A DNA stretch of 64,000 bases, taken from positions 241,612-305,611 of the forward strand of contig NZ_VWWL01000010.1 of the NCBI RefSeq assembly GCF_011752995.1, written 5' to 3'. Both the position numbers and the translations under genes were made by a program. The stretch is from Burkholderia sp. Ax-1724. Its GTDB lineage: Bacteria; Pseudomonadota; Gammaproteobacteria; Burkholderiales; Burkholderiaceae. A model generated the notes under the pieces. It searched no databases. It had not been told where the DNA came from and saw nothing but the letters and a program-made list of their open reading frames with translations. Positions within the stretch are counted from its first letter, which is position 1, and every line of letters begins with the position of its first letter. Shown in pieces: positions 39,205 to 48,506 of the stretch.

Positions 39205-40079
39205 TCGCGCCACTGACCGAAGCCGTGCGCGGCCAGCCCGTGCCGTCGATCGCCGAGCCGGTGATCGAGGTGAACGACATCACCAAGCGCTACGGCCGCA
39301 ACATCGTGCATCAGCACCTGAGCCTCGAGGTGCGGCGCGGCGAGATCGTCTCGATCGTCGGCGGCTCGGGTTCGGGCAAGACCACGCTGGTGCGGCAGAT
39401 TCTCGGCCTCGAGCGGCCCTCGTCGGGCACCATCAAGCTGTTCGGCCAGGACCTCGCGACCATCTCGCCCGACACCGCGCTGCTGATGCGCAGCCGCTCC
39501 GGCATGCTGTTCCAGCGCGGCGCGCTGTTCTCGTCGCTGTCGGTGTTCGACAACGTCGCGCAGCCGGTGCGCGAGCTCGGCCGCGTGCCCGAAGACCTGC
39601 TGCGCGACATCGTGATGCTGAAGCTCGAAATGGTCGGGCTGCCGTGCAAGCACGCGTCGAAGATGCCGTCGGCGCTGTCGGGCGGCATGATCAAGCGGGT
39701 CGGCATCGCGCGCGCGATTGCGCTCGAACCCGAACTGCTGTTCCTCGACGAACCGACCGCCGGGCTCGACCCGCAGGCGTCCGACGAATTCGTCGAGCTG
39801 ATCTCCGCGCTGCATCGCGCGCTCGGCCTCACGGTCGTGATGATTACGCACGACCTCGACACAATGGTCGCGATCTCGACGCGCGTCGCCGTGCTTGCCG
39901 ATCGCAAGGTGCTCGTCAACGCGCCGGTCGAAGAGGCGGCGGGCGTCGATCATCCGTTTATCCGCGAATATTTCCTCGGCCTGCGCGGGCGCCGCGCGCT
40001 GCAGGCGCTGCCGCCCGAGCGCCGCGCGAAGCTGCCGCGGGCCGCGCTCGAAGCGGCGTCGTCCGAGTTGCCGCTATGA
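39201..40079 (+). CDS. mlaF: MlaF-family ABC transporter ATP-binding protein
   Basis: 292 residues from the ATG at 39201, overlapping the permease stop by 4 bp. Walker A GGSGSGKTT, signature ALSGGMIKR, Walker B LLFLDEPTAGLD and switch His in ITHDLD. It energises the MlaE permease. The pair belongs to the MCE-type lipid transport systems that maintain outer-membrane asymmetry. Confidence 0.93.
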   Translation: MIAPLTEAVRGQPVPSIAEPVIEVNDITKRYGRNIVHQHLSLEVRRGEIVSIVGGSGSGKTTLVRQILGLERPSSGTIKLFGQDLATISPDTALLMRSRSGMLFQRGALFSSLSVFDNVAQPVRELGRVPEDLLRDIVMLKLEMVGLPCKHASKMPSALSGGMIKRVGIARAIALEPELLFLDEPTAGLDPQASDEFVELISALHRALGLTVVMITHDLDTMVAISTRVAVLADRKVLVNAPVEEAAGVDHPFIREYFLGLRGRRALQALPPERRAKLPRAALEAASSELPL

Positions 40080-40125
40080 GGTCTGCCGTTATGAACCGGG
40101 CCGCCATGAACCAGGAAACCTGACA

Positions 40126-41097
40126 ATGGAAAACAAAGCACACGCATTCTGGGCCGGGCTTTTCACGGTCGTGCTGACGGCGGCGGTCGCGCTCGCCGCA
40201 TTTCTGTTCAACGTCGATCGCACCGTGCGGGTGCCGTACGACCTGATCGCGCGCACCAACGTGACGGGGCTTTTTGCCGACGCGGCGGTGCGCTTTCGCG
40301 GGCTCGACGTCGGCCGCGTGCAGTCGATCAAGTTCGATCCGAGCCATCCGGGGCAGATCATGATCCGCATCATGGTCGACGAACACGCGCCGATCACCCA
40401 TTCGACGTTCGGCAGCCTCGGCCTGCAAGGCGTGACCGGCATCGCGTTCATCCAGCTCGACGACACCGGGCGCGATCTGACGCCGCTGCCGTCGTCGGTG
40501 CAGCAGGTCGCGCAGCTGCCGATGCGCCCGGGCCTGCTCGACCAGTTGCAGCAGCGCGGCGACGTGCTGCTGCGCAAGCTCGAAAAGGTCACCGACAACG
40601 TCAACGACATGCTGTCGCCGGAAATGGTCGCGCAGTTGCACGACACGGCCGCGAGCATCCAGCAGGCCGCGTCCGGGATCGCCGGGCTGAGCCAGCAGAT
40701 CGCGCCGGTCGCGGGCAAGCTGCCCGCCACGGTCGATCAGCTGAATCGCACGCTCGCCTCGACCAACCGGATGATCACGAGCCTGAACCGTCCGGACGGC
40801 CCGTTCGAGCGCAATCTGAACAAGGTCGGCACGGCGGCGCAGCAGGCCGGCGACGCGCTCGCCGAGATGAACGTGTCGCTGCAGGATCTGTCGGCGCGGG
40901 TCGGCTACGAGACGCTGCCGCGCGTGAACTCGCTGACCGAGGACGTGCGCTCGGCCGCGCAATCGATCGACCGCGCCGCCGATACCTTCAGCACCAATCC
41001 GCGCAGCGTGCTGTTCGGCGCGCCGCGCCCGGCGCCGGGTCCGGGCGAGGCCGGCTTCACGTGGCCCGCCGCTGGCGCCGCCCCGGCAGCCCACTAA
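40126..41097 (+). CDS. mlaD: MlaD-family MCE-domain lipid-binding protein
   Basis: 323 residues from the ATG at 40126. One N-terminal membrane helix (AFWAGLFTVVLTAAVALAAFLF) then an MCE domain (GLFADAAVRFRGLDVGRVQSI, TGIAFIQLDD). The C-terminal half is helical and polar, as in MCE proteins that form periplasmic lipid tunnels. It follows mlaF by 46 bp and precedes an auxiliary lipoprotein. Confidence 0.9.
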   Translation: MENKAHAFWAGLFTVVLTAAVALAAFLFNVDRTVRVPYDLIARTNVTGLFADAAVRFRGLDVGRVQSIKFDPSHPGQIMIRIMVDEHAPITHSTFGSLGLQGVTGIAFIQLDDTGRDLTPLPSSVQQVAQLPMRPGLLDQLQQRGDVLLRKLEKVTDNVNDMLSPEMVAQLHDTAASIQQAASGIAGLSQQIAPVAGKLPATVDQLNRTLASTNRMITSLNRPDGPFERNLNKVGTAAQQAGDALAEMNVSLQDLSARVGYETLPRVNSLTEDVRSAAQSIDRAADTFSTNPRSVLFGAPRPAPGPGEAGFTWPAAGAAPAAH

Positions 41098-41120
41098 ATC
41101 CGCTGGCTCAAGAAAGGAAG

Positions 41121-41753
41121 ATGCCCATGTCACGCTCGATTCACCGACTGTTGTCCTCGCGCGCCGCGCTCGCGGCGCTGCTCGCGTTCGGCGTGCTGGC
41201 GGCGGGCTGCGCGGGCACGTCCGCGGTGGTGTCGGACAGCCGCTACGACTTCGGGCCGCCGCCGCAGACGGCCGCCGCTGCCCGGCTGCCGGCCGTCAAG
41301 GTGCTCGAGGTCGGCGCGCCGGCCGTGCTCGAATCCGACCGGCTCATCTATCGCCTGAGCTACGCCGACGCGCAGCAGACGGCCACCTACGCGAACAGCC
41401 ACTGGACGATGATGCCGTCGCAGTTGCTGACGCAGCGCCTGCGCGGCGCGTTCGGCGCGCACGGCACCGTGCTCACGGGCGCGGACGGCGTGGCCGCACC
41501 GGTGCTGCGCGTCGATCTGACCGAGTTCGAGCAGGTGTTCGACAGTCAGACGGAGAGCCATGGCGCGGTCGGTGCGCGCGTCACGTTGACGCAGAACGGC
41601 AAGGTGGTCGGCCAGCAGACGTTTGCGGCGCGCGCGCCCGCGCGTTCGGCGGACGCGGCCGGCGGCGCGCAGGCGCTCGCCGCGGCCAGCGACGACCTCG
41701 TCGCGCAGATCGTCGCATGGCTCGGCTCGCAGGCGCTCGCCGCCGCGCAGTGA
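41121..41753 (+). CDS. ABC-type transport auxiliary lipoprotein (PqiC/YmbA-like)
   Basis: 210 residues from the ATG at 41121, preceded by AAAGGAAG. The lipobox is LAAGCAG, giving an acylated Cys after the signal peptide. The mature region (IYRLSYADAQQTATYANSHW, VLRVDLTEFEQVF) matches the PqiC-type lipoproteins that accompany MCE systems at the outer membrane. It is the last gene of the transporter operon. Confidence 0.87.
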   Translation: MPMSRSIHRLLSSRAALAALLAFGVLAAGCAGTSAVVSDSRYDFGPPPQTAAAARLPAVKVLEVGAPAVLESDRLIYRLSYADAQQTATYANSHWTMMPSQLLTQRLRGAFGAHGTVLTGADGVAAPVLRVDLTEFEQVFDSQTESHGAVGARVTLTQNGKVVGQQTFAARAPARSADAAGGAQALAAASDDLVAQIVAWLGSQALAAAQ

Positions 41754-41792
41754 CGGGCGGGTAGCGCACGAGCGCACGGGAGGGAGCGCTGC

Positions 41793-42950
41793 ATGAGCGA
41801 ACGACCCTGGTTGCGCCGTCCGTCGGGGCTCGCCCGGCAGGCGCTGCTGCTGTATGCGGCGCTGATCGTCTACGGTTCGTGGTATCCGTTTTCCGGCTGG
41901 CGCTCGCTCGGCATCGCGCCGTTTGCCTATCTGTTCGATCCGATGCCGCAGTATCTGACGGCGTTCGACGTCGTCACCAATGTGCTCGGCTATATGCCGT
42001 TCGGCGCGCTCGTGGTGCTCGCGGTGTATCCGCGCTGGCGCGGCGCCGTGGCCGTTGCGCTGGCGTTCGGGCTCGGCGCTCTGCTGTCGGGCACGATGGA
42101 AGCGGTGCAGACTTATCTGCCGACGCGCGTCGCGTCCAATCTCGATCTCGCCGCCAACACGCTCGGCGCGCTGCTCGGCGCGGCGATGATGTCGCCCGCG
42201 ACCGGCGCGCTGCTCGATCGCGGCTTGCTCAGGCGCTTGCGGCTGCTGTGGTTCGAGCGCGGCCGCGCGGCGCTCGCGTGTCTCGTTGCCACCTGGCCGT
42301 TCGCGACGATGTATCCGGCGCCGCGTCTGTTCGGCCTCGGTAACTGGCCGCGCATGCTGTGGCTGCGCGTCGATCCGGCGACCCAGGACGCGTTGCTTGC
42401 GTGGACGCCGTCCGCGTGGCACGTCGGCGCATGGCCGGCGGCCGCCGCCGCGTGGCTGCCCGACGACGCCTGGGAAGCGCTGATCACGACGCTGAACCTG
42501 TTCGCCGCGCTCGTGCTCGCGTCGTTGCCGGCGCGCCGGCATGCGCCGCGCGTGCGTCTCTTGCTGGTGTTCATCGTCGTGACCTTGGGCGTGAAGGCCG
42601 GCGCGACGTTTCTGCAATCGCAATCCGGCCTTGCGTTCGACTGGGCGACGCCCGGCGCATTGAGCGGGCTCGCGTGCGGCACGCTCGCGGCACTCGCTGC
42701 GTTGCCGTTGCGCCGCCGCGTGCGCGCGGCGCTGGCGGCCATCGCGCTCGTCGTTGCGCTCGTGTTCGTCAATCTGCTGCCGGTGAATCCGTATTTCGAC
42801 GTGGTGCTGGCCGACTGGCGGCAAGGGCGGTATCTGCACTTCAACGGTCTCGCGCGCTGGCTCGCGTGGGTCTGGCCGTACGCGGCGCTGGTGTGGCTCG
42901 CGTTCGCGGTCGAGCAGGCGTGGCTGAAGCGTCGGGCGAAGCGCGCGTGA
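41793..42950 (+). CDS. VanZ family membrane protein
   Basis: 385 residues with about nine hydrophobic segments. The N-terminal half (LYAALIVYGSWYPFSGWR, TNVLGYMPFGALVVLAV, ASNLDLAANTLGALLGA) is the VanZ-like domain. Its role outside vancomycin-type loci is unknown, perhaps envelope-related. It lies 39 bp after the lipoprotein gene with a GGGAGGGA ribosome-binding site, so it may be cotranscribed. Confidence 0.85.
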   Translation: MSERPWLRRPSGLARQALLLYAALIVYGSWYPFSGWRSLGIAPFAYLFDPMPQYLTAFDVVTNVLGYMPFGALVVLAVYPRWRGAVAVALAFGLGALLSGTMEAVQTYLPTRVASNLDLAANTLGALLGAAMMSPATGALLDRGLLRRLRLLWFERGRAALACLVATWPFATMYPAPRLFGLGNWPRMLWLRVDPATQDALLAWTPSAWHVGAWPAAAAAWLPDDAWEALITTLNLFAALVLASLPARRHAPRVRLLLVFIVVTLGVKAGATFLQSQSGLAFDWATPGALSGLACGTLAALAALPLRRRVRAALAAIALVVALVFVNLLPVNPYFDVVLADWRQGRYLHFNGLARWLAWVWPYAALVWLAFAVEQAWLKRRAKRA

Positions 42951-43262
42951 GACCGGGGAAAACGAGGCGAGGGCGCATCGGGCGGACAGGCGCGGGCAGT
43001 GCGCCCGATGGGCCGGGTTCGCTCGGGTTCGCATCGGCCCGGGCGAAAGAGGCTCGCACGAAATGCAGCGGGCCCGCGTCGGATACCATGCAAGCGCACG
43101 TGAAGCGCCATGCGGTGCTGCCGAAGCGCCGGCCTTTCCGGCCAGCAGACCCCGGCGGCCGCCGGGCCTGCTCGTTATAATCGTCCGCACCACGGGCGCC
43201 GCGGCATACCGTGTGCTGACAGCGCCATTGCACTCCCTTTCAGTTTCGCTCTCCCGGACATC
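42951..43262 (+). other. Intergenic region with promoter for the 2Fe-2S protein
   Basis: A consensus TATAAT lies at 43176-43181, about 80 bp before the next start. No matching -35 is obvious in the GC-rich sequence upstream. No gene is seen. Confidence 0.5.
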
Positions 43263-43583
43263 ATGGATTCCTTCTACAAGCATCACGTCTTCTTCTGTCT
43301 CAATCAACGCGAGCCCGGCGCCGAGCGTCCGAGCTGCGCCAACTGCAATGCGCAGGCGATGCAGGAATACGCGAAAAAGCGCGTGAAGCAGCTCGGCCTC
43401 GCCGGTCCCGGCCAGGTGCGCATCAACAAGGCGGGCTGCCTCGACCGCTGCGAACTCGGCCCGACGCTCGTCGTGTATCCCGAGGGCGTCTGGTACACCT
43501 ACGTCGACGAGAGCGACATCGACGAGATCGTCGAGTCGCATCTCGCGAACGGCAAGGTCGTCGAACGTCTGAAGATCGATTAA
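43263..43583 (+). CDS. Thioredoxin-like [2Fe-2S] ferredoxin
   Basis: 106 residues from the ATG at 43263. Cysteines at 12, 25, 28, 59 and 63 (FFCLNQ, CANC, AGCLDRCELGP) fit the shethna/NuoE-like 2Fe-2S family, where four ligate the cluster. A small electron carrier is expected. It lies 49 bp before an alpha/beta hydrolase. Confidence 0.88.
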   Translation: MDSFYKHHVFFCLNQREPGAERPSCANCNAQAMQEYAKKRVKQLGLAGPGQVRINKAGCLDRCELGPTLVVYPEGVWYTYVDESDIDEIVESHLANGKVVERLKID

Positions 43584-43632
43584 TAACGCGCGCCGTCAGG
43601 CGCGAATCACAGAACGATCGACAGGCACCCTC

Positions 43633-44277
43633 ATGAATGTCAACACGAAGAAATATCTGATCGACGGCCCGGTCGGCAAGATCGAGGTCGCGCTGGACCT
43701 GCCCGACGACGTGCGCGAAAAAGGCGCCGCGCCGCGCGGCATCGCGCTTGTCGCGCATCCGCATCCGCTCTTTGGCGGCACGATGGACAACAAGGTCGCG
43801 CAGACGCTCGCGCGCACGCTCGTGCAACTGAACTACGTCACGTATCGCTCGAATTTTCGCGGCGTCGGCCAGACCCAGGGCGAGCACGACGCGGGCGTCG
43901 GCGAGCGCGACGATCTGCGCGCGGTGCTCGAACACATGCGCGCCGATGCGCAGTACGGCGCTCTGCCGCTCGTGCTCGCGGGCTTTTCGTTCGGCACGGT
44001 CGTGCTCTCGCATGTGGCCGCGAAGCTGCGCGAAGAAGGCCGGGAGATCGAACGCATCGTGTTCGTCGGCACCGCGGCGAGCCGCTGGGACGTCGCGCCC
44101 GTGCCGGAGAGCACGCTCGTGATTCACGGCGAAGTCGACGAGACCGTGCCGATTCAATCCGTGTACGACTGGGCGCGGCCGCAGGAACTGCCGGTGGTCG
44201 TGATTCCGGGCGCCGAGCATTTCCTGCACCGCAAGCTGCACATCCTGAAGCGGATCATCGTCGACGCGTGGCGGTAA
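43633..44277 (+). CDS. Alpha/beta hydrolase (CocE/dienelactone-hydrolase-like)
   Basis: 214 residues. Nucleophile elbow GFSFGT (GxSxG), an early HPHPLFGGTMDNK loop giving the oxyanion hole, and C-terminal DETV / GAEHFLH supplying the acid and His of the triad. The substrate is unknown; such proteins are often esterases. It follows the 2Fe-2S gene by 49 bp and is probably cotranscribed. Confidence 0.88.
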   Translation: MNVNTKKYLIDGPVGKIEVALDLPDDVREKGAAPRGIALVAHPHPLFGGTMDNKVAQTLARTLVQLNYVTYRSNFRGVGQTQGEHDAGVGERDDLRAVLEHMRADAQYGALPLVLAGFSFGTVVLSHVAAKLREEGREIERIVFVGTAASRWDVAPVPESTLVIHGEVDETVPIQSVYDWARPQELPVVVIPGAEHFLHRKLHILKRIIVDAWR

Positions 44278-44378
44278 AAACGCGCGCCGCGCTTCGTCCC
44301 GCGGGCCGGCATGCGCAAACGTGTGCGAATCGCCATCCTGCGACCGCTCCATGCGCGAAGCCGGCCAGGTAGCGCGCG

Positions 44379-44384
44379 TATAAT
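44379..44384 (+). promoter_or_regulatory. TATAAT -10 box upstream of the carboxypeptidase gene
   Basis: Perfect -10 hexamer about 225 bp before the start codon, followed by an untranslated leader. No good -35 is visible. Confidence 0.45.
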
Positions 44385-44609
44385 GGGCGCTCTTTTTTTG
44401 GGCGCAGCGCCGCCCATCCGGCAGTTCGCGCGCCGCGGAGTTCCGCTTCGCGCGCAGCGCGGCCGGGCGGGAAGCGCTGCGTTCGCGAACCGATTGCGCC
44501 GCCGGAAGTCCAATGGGCGCCGTGCCGTTTTACGGCCAGATGCCCGCCGACCGGCTCCCCCAACTACGCGTGCTCTCGCGCAACGTATTTTTCTGCCTCC
44601 ATCGACCCT

Positions 44610-45839
44610 ATGCGTTTCTCCTCTTCTGGCCGTACGTCATTCCCGTCCGTCGCCTCGTTCGTTCCCGTCTCGCTGAATCGCGCCCTCACCCTCGGTCTCG
44701 TGCTGCCGGCCGCGCTCGCCGCCTCGGGCGCGTTCGCGCAGGTGCCGCCGCCGGCCGTGAATGCGCGCTCGTGGGTGCTCGTCGACGCCACCAGCAACCA
44801 GGTGCTCGCGTCCGGCAATGCCGAGGAGCGCGTCGAGCCGGCCTCGCTCACCAAGCTGATGACCGCCTATCTCGTGTTCGAGGCGCTCGACACGAAGAAG
44901 ATCACGATGGATCAGACCGTCATGCCGAGCGAGGCCGTGCGCCGCGTGAAGACGGACGAATCGCGCATGTTCATCGAGGCGAACAAGCCCGTCACCGTGC
45001 ACGATCTCGTGTACGGCATGATCGTGCAGTCGGGCAACGACGCGGCGATCGCGCTGGCCGAACTGGTCGGCGGCAGCGAGGCGCAGTTCGTCAACATGAT
45101 GAACGCCGAAGCGCAGAAGCTCGGCATGACGCACACGCATTTCGCCGACGTGAACGGCATGCCCGACCCGCAGCACTACACCACGGCGGGCGATCTCGCG
45201 GTGCTGTCGGCGCGGCTGATCCGCGATTATCCGGACTACTACAACATCTTCTCGGTCAAGGAATTCACGTACAACAAGATCAAGCAGCCGAACCGCAACC
45301 GTCTGCTGTGGATCGACCCGACCGTCGACGGCCTGAAGACCGGTCACACGCAGGCGGCGGGCTACTGCCTGATCGCGAGCGCGAAGCGTTCGCTGCCGGG
45401 CACGACCGACGCGTCGCGCCGTCTCGTCTCGGTGATGATGGGCGAGACCAAGGAGCACGACCGCGTGCAGGACAGCCTGAAGATGCTGAACTACGGCTAC
45501 ACCGCCTACGACACGACGCGTCTGTACAAGGCGAACCAGGTCGTGGCCACGCCGCGCGTCTACAAGGGGGCGCAGGACAGCGTGCAGGTCGGCGTGAAGA
45601 GCGACCAGTACGTCACGCTGCCGAAGGGCGCGGGCGACAAGGCGAAGCCGCAGATCGAGCTGAACGATCCGCTCGTCGCGCCGATCGCGAACGGCCAGCA
45701 GGTCGGTACTGCGAAGTTCGTTGCCGACGGCAAGGTGCTCGCGCAGTTCCCGGTGGTCGCGCTGCAGCCGGTGCCGCAGGCCGGTGTGGTCGGCCGCGTC
45801 TGGGATTCGCTGATGCTGATGTTCAACAAGAAAAAGTAA
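44610..45839 (+). CDS. dacC: D-alanyl-D-alanine carboxypeptidase (PBP5/6 type)
   Basis: 409 residues. Signal peptide ends about AASGAFA. Penicillin-binding motifs: SxxK at Ser79-Lys82 (ASLTKLM), SGN in VQSGNDAAIALA and KTG in DGLKTGHT. A C-terminal PBP5-type beta domain is present and the tail LMLMFNKKK is amphipathic, for membrane attachment. It trims D-Ala from peptidoglycan stem peptides. The DUF493 gene follows 100 bp later. Confidence 0.92.
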   Translation: MRFSSSGRTSFPSVASFVPVSLNRALTLGLVLPAALAASGAFAQVPPPAVNARSWVLVDATSNQVLASGNAEERVEPASLTKLMTAYLVFEALDTKKITMDQTVMPSEAVRRVKTDESRMFIEANKPVTVHDLVYGMIVQSGNDAAIALAELVGGSEAQFVNMMNAEAQKLGMTHTHFADVNGMPDPQHYTTAGDLAVLSARLIRDYPDYYNIFSVKEFTYNKIKQPNRNRLLWIDPTVDGLKTGHTQAAGYCLIASAKRSLPGTTDASRRLVSVMMGETKEHDRVQDSLKMLNYGYTAYDTTRLYKANQVVATPRVYKGAQDSVQVGVKSDQYVTLPKGAGDKAKPQIELNDPLVAPIANGQQVGTAKFVADGKVLAQFPVVALQPVPQAGVVGRVWDSLMLMFNKKK

Positions 45840-45939
45840 GGGCTACGCTGCAATCACCGTTGATGCCGCGGCGCGTTTCGCCGGCTGCGGCATCGGCAAG
45901 CCGAGGCCGCTGAGGCCGAGGTGCGGCAAGGAGTAAAGA

Positions 45940-46209
45940 ATGAGTACCGAGAACGACTCGCTGTTCGAGTTTCCCTGCGATTTCCCGATCAAGATCATGG
46001 GCAAATCGCACCCCGAGTTTGCCGAGACGATCGTCGCGGTGGTGCGCCAGTTCGATAACGACGTCGACGCCTCGCGCGTCGAAACGCGGCCGTCGAGCAG
46101 CGGCACCTACACCGGGCTGACCGTCCACGTGCGCGCCACGAGCCGCGCGCATCTCGACGACATCTATCGCGCGCTGACCGGCCATCCGATGGTCAAGGTC
46201 GTGCTGTAA
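45940..46209 (+). CDS. DUF493 (YbeD) family protein
   Basis: 89 residues with a strong AAGGAG site before the ATG. FEFPCDFPIKIMG and the ACT-like fold (YTGLTVHVRATSRAHLDDIYRAL) match the YbeD family. In many proteobacteria this gene sits between the carboxypeptidase and lipB, as here, though two unrelated genes are inserted before lipB. A regulatory role linked to lipoate is suspected but unproven. Confidence 0.92.
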   Translation: MSTENDSLFEFPCDFPIKIMGKSHPEFAETIVAVVRQFDNDVDASRVETRPSSSGTYTGLTVHVRATSRAHLDDIYRALTGHPMVKVVL

Positions 46210-46251
46210 GCGGCGCGCGATTCCTCGCCTGCTTTCTTCACACGACCCGGC

Positions 46252-47256
46252 TCACGGCGTGGCGCGCAATGCGTGCGCCGCCGCTTCCGGCGTCGCTTCC
46301 GTCGTCACCTCCGCCGCGAGGCGCGCGCTGGCCGCGGGACCGGCCTCGCAGGCGAGGTCGAAGCGCTGCCTGAAGCGTCCCACCTCGTCGAACACCCAGT
46401 CGCGAAACGCCTTGACCCGCGCGGTTTCGAGCATTTGCGGCGGGCAGATGAAATAGTATTGCCACGGACTCGGCCCATCCACGTCGAAGAGCCGCACGAG
46501 CCGGCCCGCCGCGATTTCGTGCATCGCGAGCGAGCGGCGCGTGAGCGCGACCCCCTGGCCGTCGATGGCCGCCTGCAGCAGATTCGACGAATCCTGATAC
46601 AGCACGCCGCGCTTCGGCTCCGGCCAGTCGGTCAGGCCGGCTGCGTCGAACCACGGACGCCATAGCTCGTCGTCGGAGCGCAGCAGCGGGACTTTGGCGA
46701 GATCGGCCGGGGTTTGCGGCAGCTTGCCGCCGTTGAAGTTCGGCGAGCAGGCCGGAAAGAAAATCTCGTCGAGCAGCAGTTCCGCGTGCAGCCCCGGATA
46801 TTTGCCGAAGCCGAAACGGATCGCGAGGTCGACGTCGTCGCGCGCGAAATCGGTGAGCGCGTTGGTGGACAGCAGTTCGAGGTCCCACTGCGGATGCGCC
46901 TCGATAAAGCTGCCGATGCGCGGCGTCACCCAGCGCGCCGCGAACGACGACAGCATCGACACCACGAGGCGCCGCTCGCGGTCGCCGGCACGGATCGCGC
47001 GAGTGGCGTCGGCGAGTTCCATCAGTGCGGCGCGCACCTGCGCGGCATAGCGGCGGCCGGTTTCGGTCAGGCGCACGCGCTTGCCGTCGCGCGCGAACAG
47101 CGACACGCCGAGCTCGGCTTCGAGCGCGCGGATCTGATGGCTGACCGCGCCGTGGGTGACGAACAGCTCGTCGGCGGCGCGCGAGAAGCTCTCGTGGCGG
47201 GCGGCGGCTTCGAACGCCTTGACCGCGTTCAGGGCGGGGAGTTGCCTGAGGTCCAT
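46252..47256 (-). CDS. LysR family transcriptional regulator (GcvA-like)
   Basis: 334 residues from the ATG at 47256. The N-terminal winged helix (LPALNAVKAFEAAARHESFSRAADELFVTHGAVSHQIRALE) is LysR, with the GcvA-type start. The C-terminal effector domain is normal length, ending in an Ala/Glu-rich tail. It is divergent from a DUF2917 gene, and a near-palindrome lies 8 bp before its start. The regulated genes are not known. Confidence 0.9.
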   Translation of the reverse strand: MDLRQLPALNAVKAFEAAARHESFSRAADELFVTHGAVSHQIRALEAELGVSLFARDGKRVRLTETGRRYAAQVRAALMELADATRAIRAGDRERRLVVSMLSSFAARWVTPRIGSFIEAHPQWDLELLSTNALTDFARDDVDLAIRFGFGKYPGLHAELLLDEIFFPACSPNFNGGKLPQTPADLAKVPLLRSDDELWRPWFDAAGLTDWPEPKRGVLYQDSSNLLQAAIDGQGVALTRRSLAMHEIAAGRLVRLFDVDGPSPWQYYFICPPQMLETARVKAFRDWVFDEVGRFRQRFDLACEAGPAASARLAAEVTTEATPEAAAHALRATP

Positions 47257-47263
47257 TGCAATA

Positions 47264-47284
47264 TTTCTCACATAGCCGTGAAAA
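47264..47284. promoter_or_regulatory. Candidate LysR-type operator TTTCTCAC-N6-GTGAAAA
   Basis: An imperfect inverted repeat between the divergent LysR and DUF2917 genes, close enough to the LysR start to block its own translation start or promoter. Autoregulation is inferred. Confidence 0.4.
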
Positions 47285-47354
47285 TTGATCGTTTTGCGCA
47301 AGCCCTTGCTACGTCTACGATTTTAGCCATGAAACGATTTTTGGCGAGGGCATC

Positions 47355-47681
47355 ATGCGAGAAATTTCCTCTAGCATTGCATACGAAGTCCGCACGGGCG
47401 AAACCTTGCCGTTGCGGGTGGCGCGCAGCACGAAGCTGACGGTGCGCGGCGGCGCGGTCTGGATCACGCGCAGCGACGACACGCTGGACTACTGGCTGCA
47501 GCCCGGCCAGACGCTGCATCTGCGGCGCGGCGAGCGGCTCTGGCTCGGCGCAGAAGGGGTCCAGCACGCGAAGGTCACGTTCTCGGTGCCGACGCGTTGC
47601 GACGAGCGCGCGCTGAACGGGCTCGCGCGCGTCGGCGAACGGCTGGTCATGCGGATGCGGGGCGGCTGGCGCACGGTTTGA
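47355..47681 (+). CDS. DUF2917 domain-containing protein
   Basis: 108 residues. VARSTKLTVRGGAVWITRSDDTLDYWLQPGQTLHL is the conserved cupin-like core of DUF2917, a family often found beside LysR regulators in Burkholderia. The function is unknown. It is divergent from the LysR gene and likely regulated by it. Confidence 0.88.
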   Translation: MREISSSIAYEVRTGETLPLRVARSTKLTVRGGAVWITRSDDTLDYWLQPGQTLHLRRGERLWLGAEGVQHAKVTFSVPTRCDERALNGLARVGERLVMRMRGGWRTV

Positions 47682-47758
47682 GGACGGTGCGACGGGCAGG
47701 CCGCTCGGCCTTTCCCCGTCGGGCGCGGTTTCCGAGATTTCGGTAAACTGCCACGATC

Positions 47759-48493
47759 ATGTGCGCCACCCCGGTTTCTCCGTCTCCCTTGCCCGCCGCT
47801 ACGGCGCCTGCGTTGCCCACGCTGCGCTGGCTCGGCCGCGAATCCTACGAAGCCAGTTTCGACGCGATGCGCGCATTCACTGATGCTCGCACCGCCGACA
47901 CCCCCGACGAAATCTGGCTCGTCGAACATCCGCCCGTCTTCACGCTCGGCCAGGCCGGCGATCCGGCCCACCTGCTCGCCGCCGACAGCGCCATCCCGCT
48001 CGTCAAGGTCGACCGGGGCGGGCAGATCACGTACCACGGGCCGGGGCAGGTGGTCGCCTATCTGCTGCTCGACCTGCGCCGGCGCAAGCTGATGGTGCGC
48101 GAGATGGTCACGCGGATCGAGCAGGCCGTGATCGACACCCTGGCGGCGTATAATCTCGCCGGAGAACGCAAGGCGGGCGCCCCCGGCATCTACGTGGCGC
48201 CCGGACCCGATGCCGGGTCGCATGCCGGTGCCAAGATCGCGGCGCTGGGCCTGAAAATCCGCAACGGCTGCAGCTATCACGGCGTGAGCCTGAACGTGAA
48301 CATGGACCTGCGGCCGTTTCTCGCGATCAATCCATGCGGCTACGCGGGGCTCGAAACCGTCGACATGGCAACGCTCGGCGTTGCCGCCGGCTGGGACGAC
48401 GTGGCCCGTACCCTTGCAGCACGCCTCACCGCAAACCTCGACGGCAATCCCGCGGCCGTCGCCCAACCGCAGGCCGGTGCGCTCACCGCCTGA
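47759..48493 (+). CDS. lipB: Octanoyltransferase (lipoyl-[acyl-carrier] protein N-lipoyltransferase)
   Basis: 244 residues. Conserved LipB motifs: [49 protein letters not shown] and the catalytic Cys in [14 protein letters not shown]. It moves octanoate from acyl-ACP to lipoyl domains. lipA follows 13 bp later, the usual order. Confidence 0.95.
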   Translation: MCATPVSPSPLPAATAPALPTLRWLGRESYEASFDAMRAFTDARTADTPDEIWLVEHPPVFTLGQAGDPAHLLAADSAIPLVKVDRGGQITYHGPGQVVAYLLLDLRRRKLMVREMVTRIEQAVIDTLAAYNLAGERKAGAPGIYVAPGPDAGSHAGAKIAALGLKIRNGCSYHGVSLNVNMDLRPFLAINPCGYAGLETVDMATLGVAAGWDDVARTLAARLTANLDGNPAAVAQPQAGALTA

Positions 48494-48506
48494 CTGGATC
48501 GAACGA

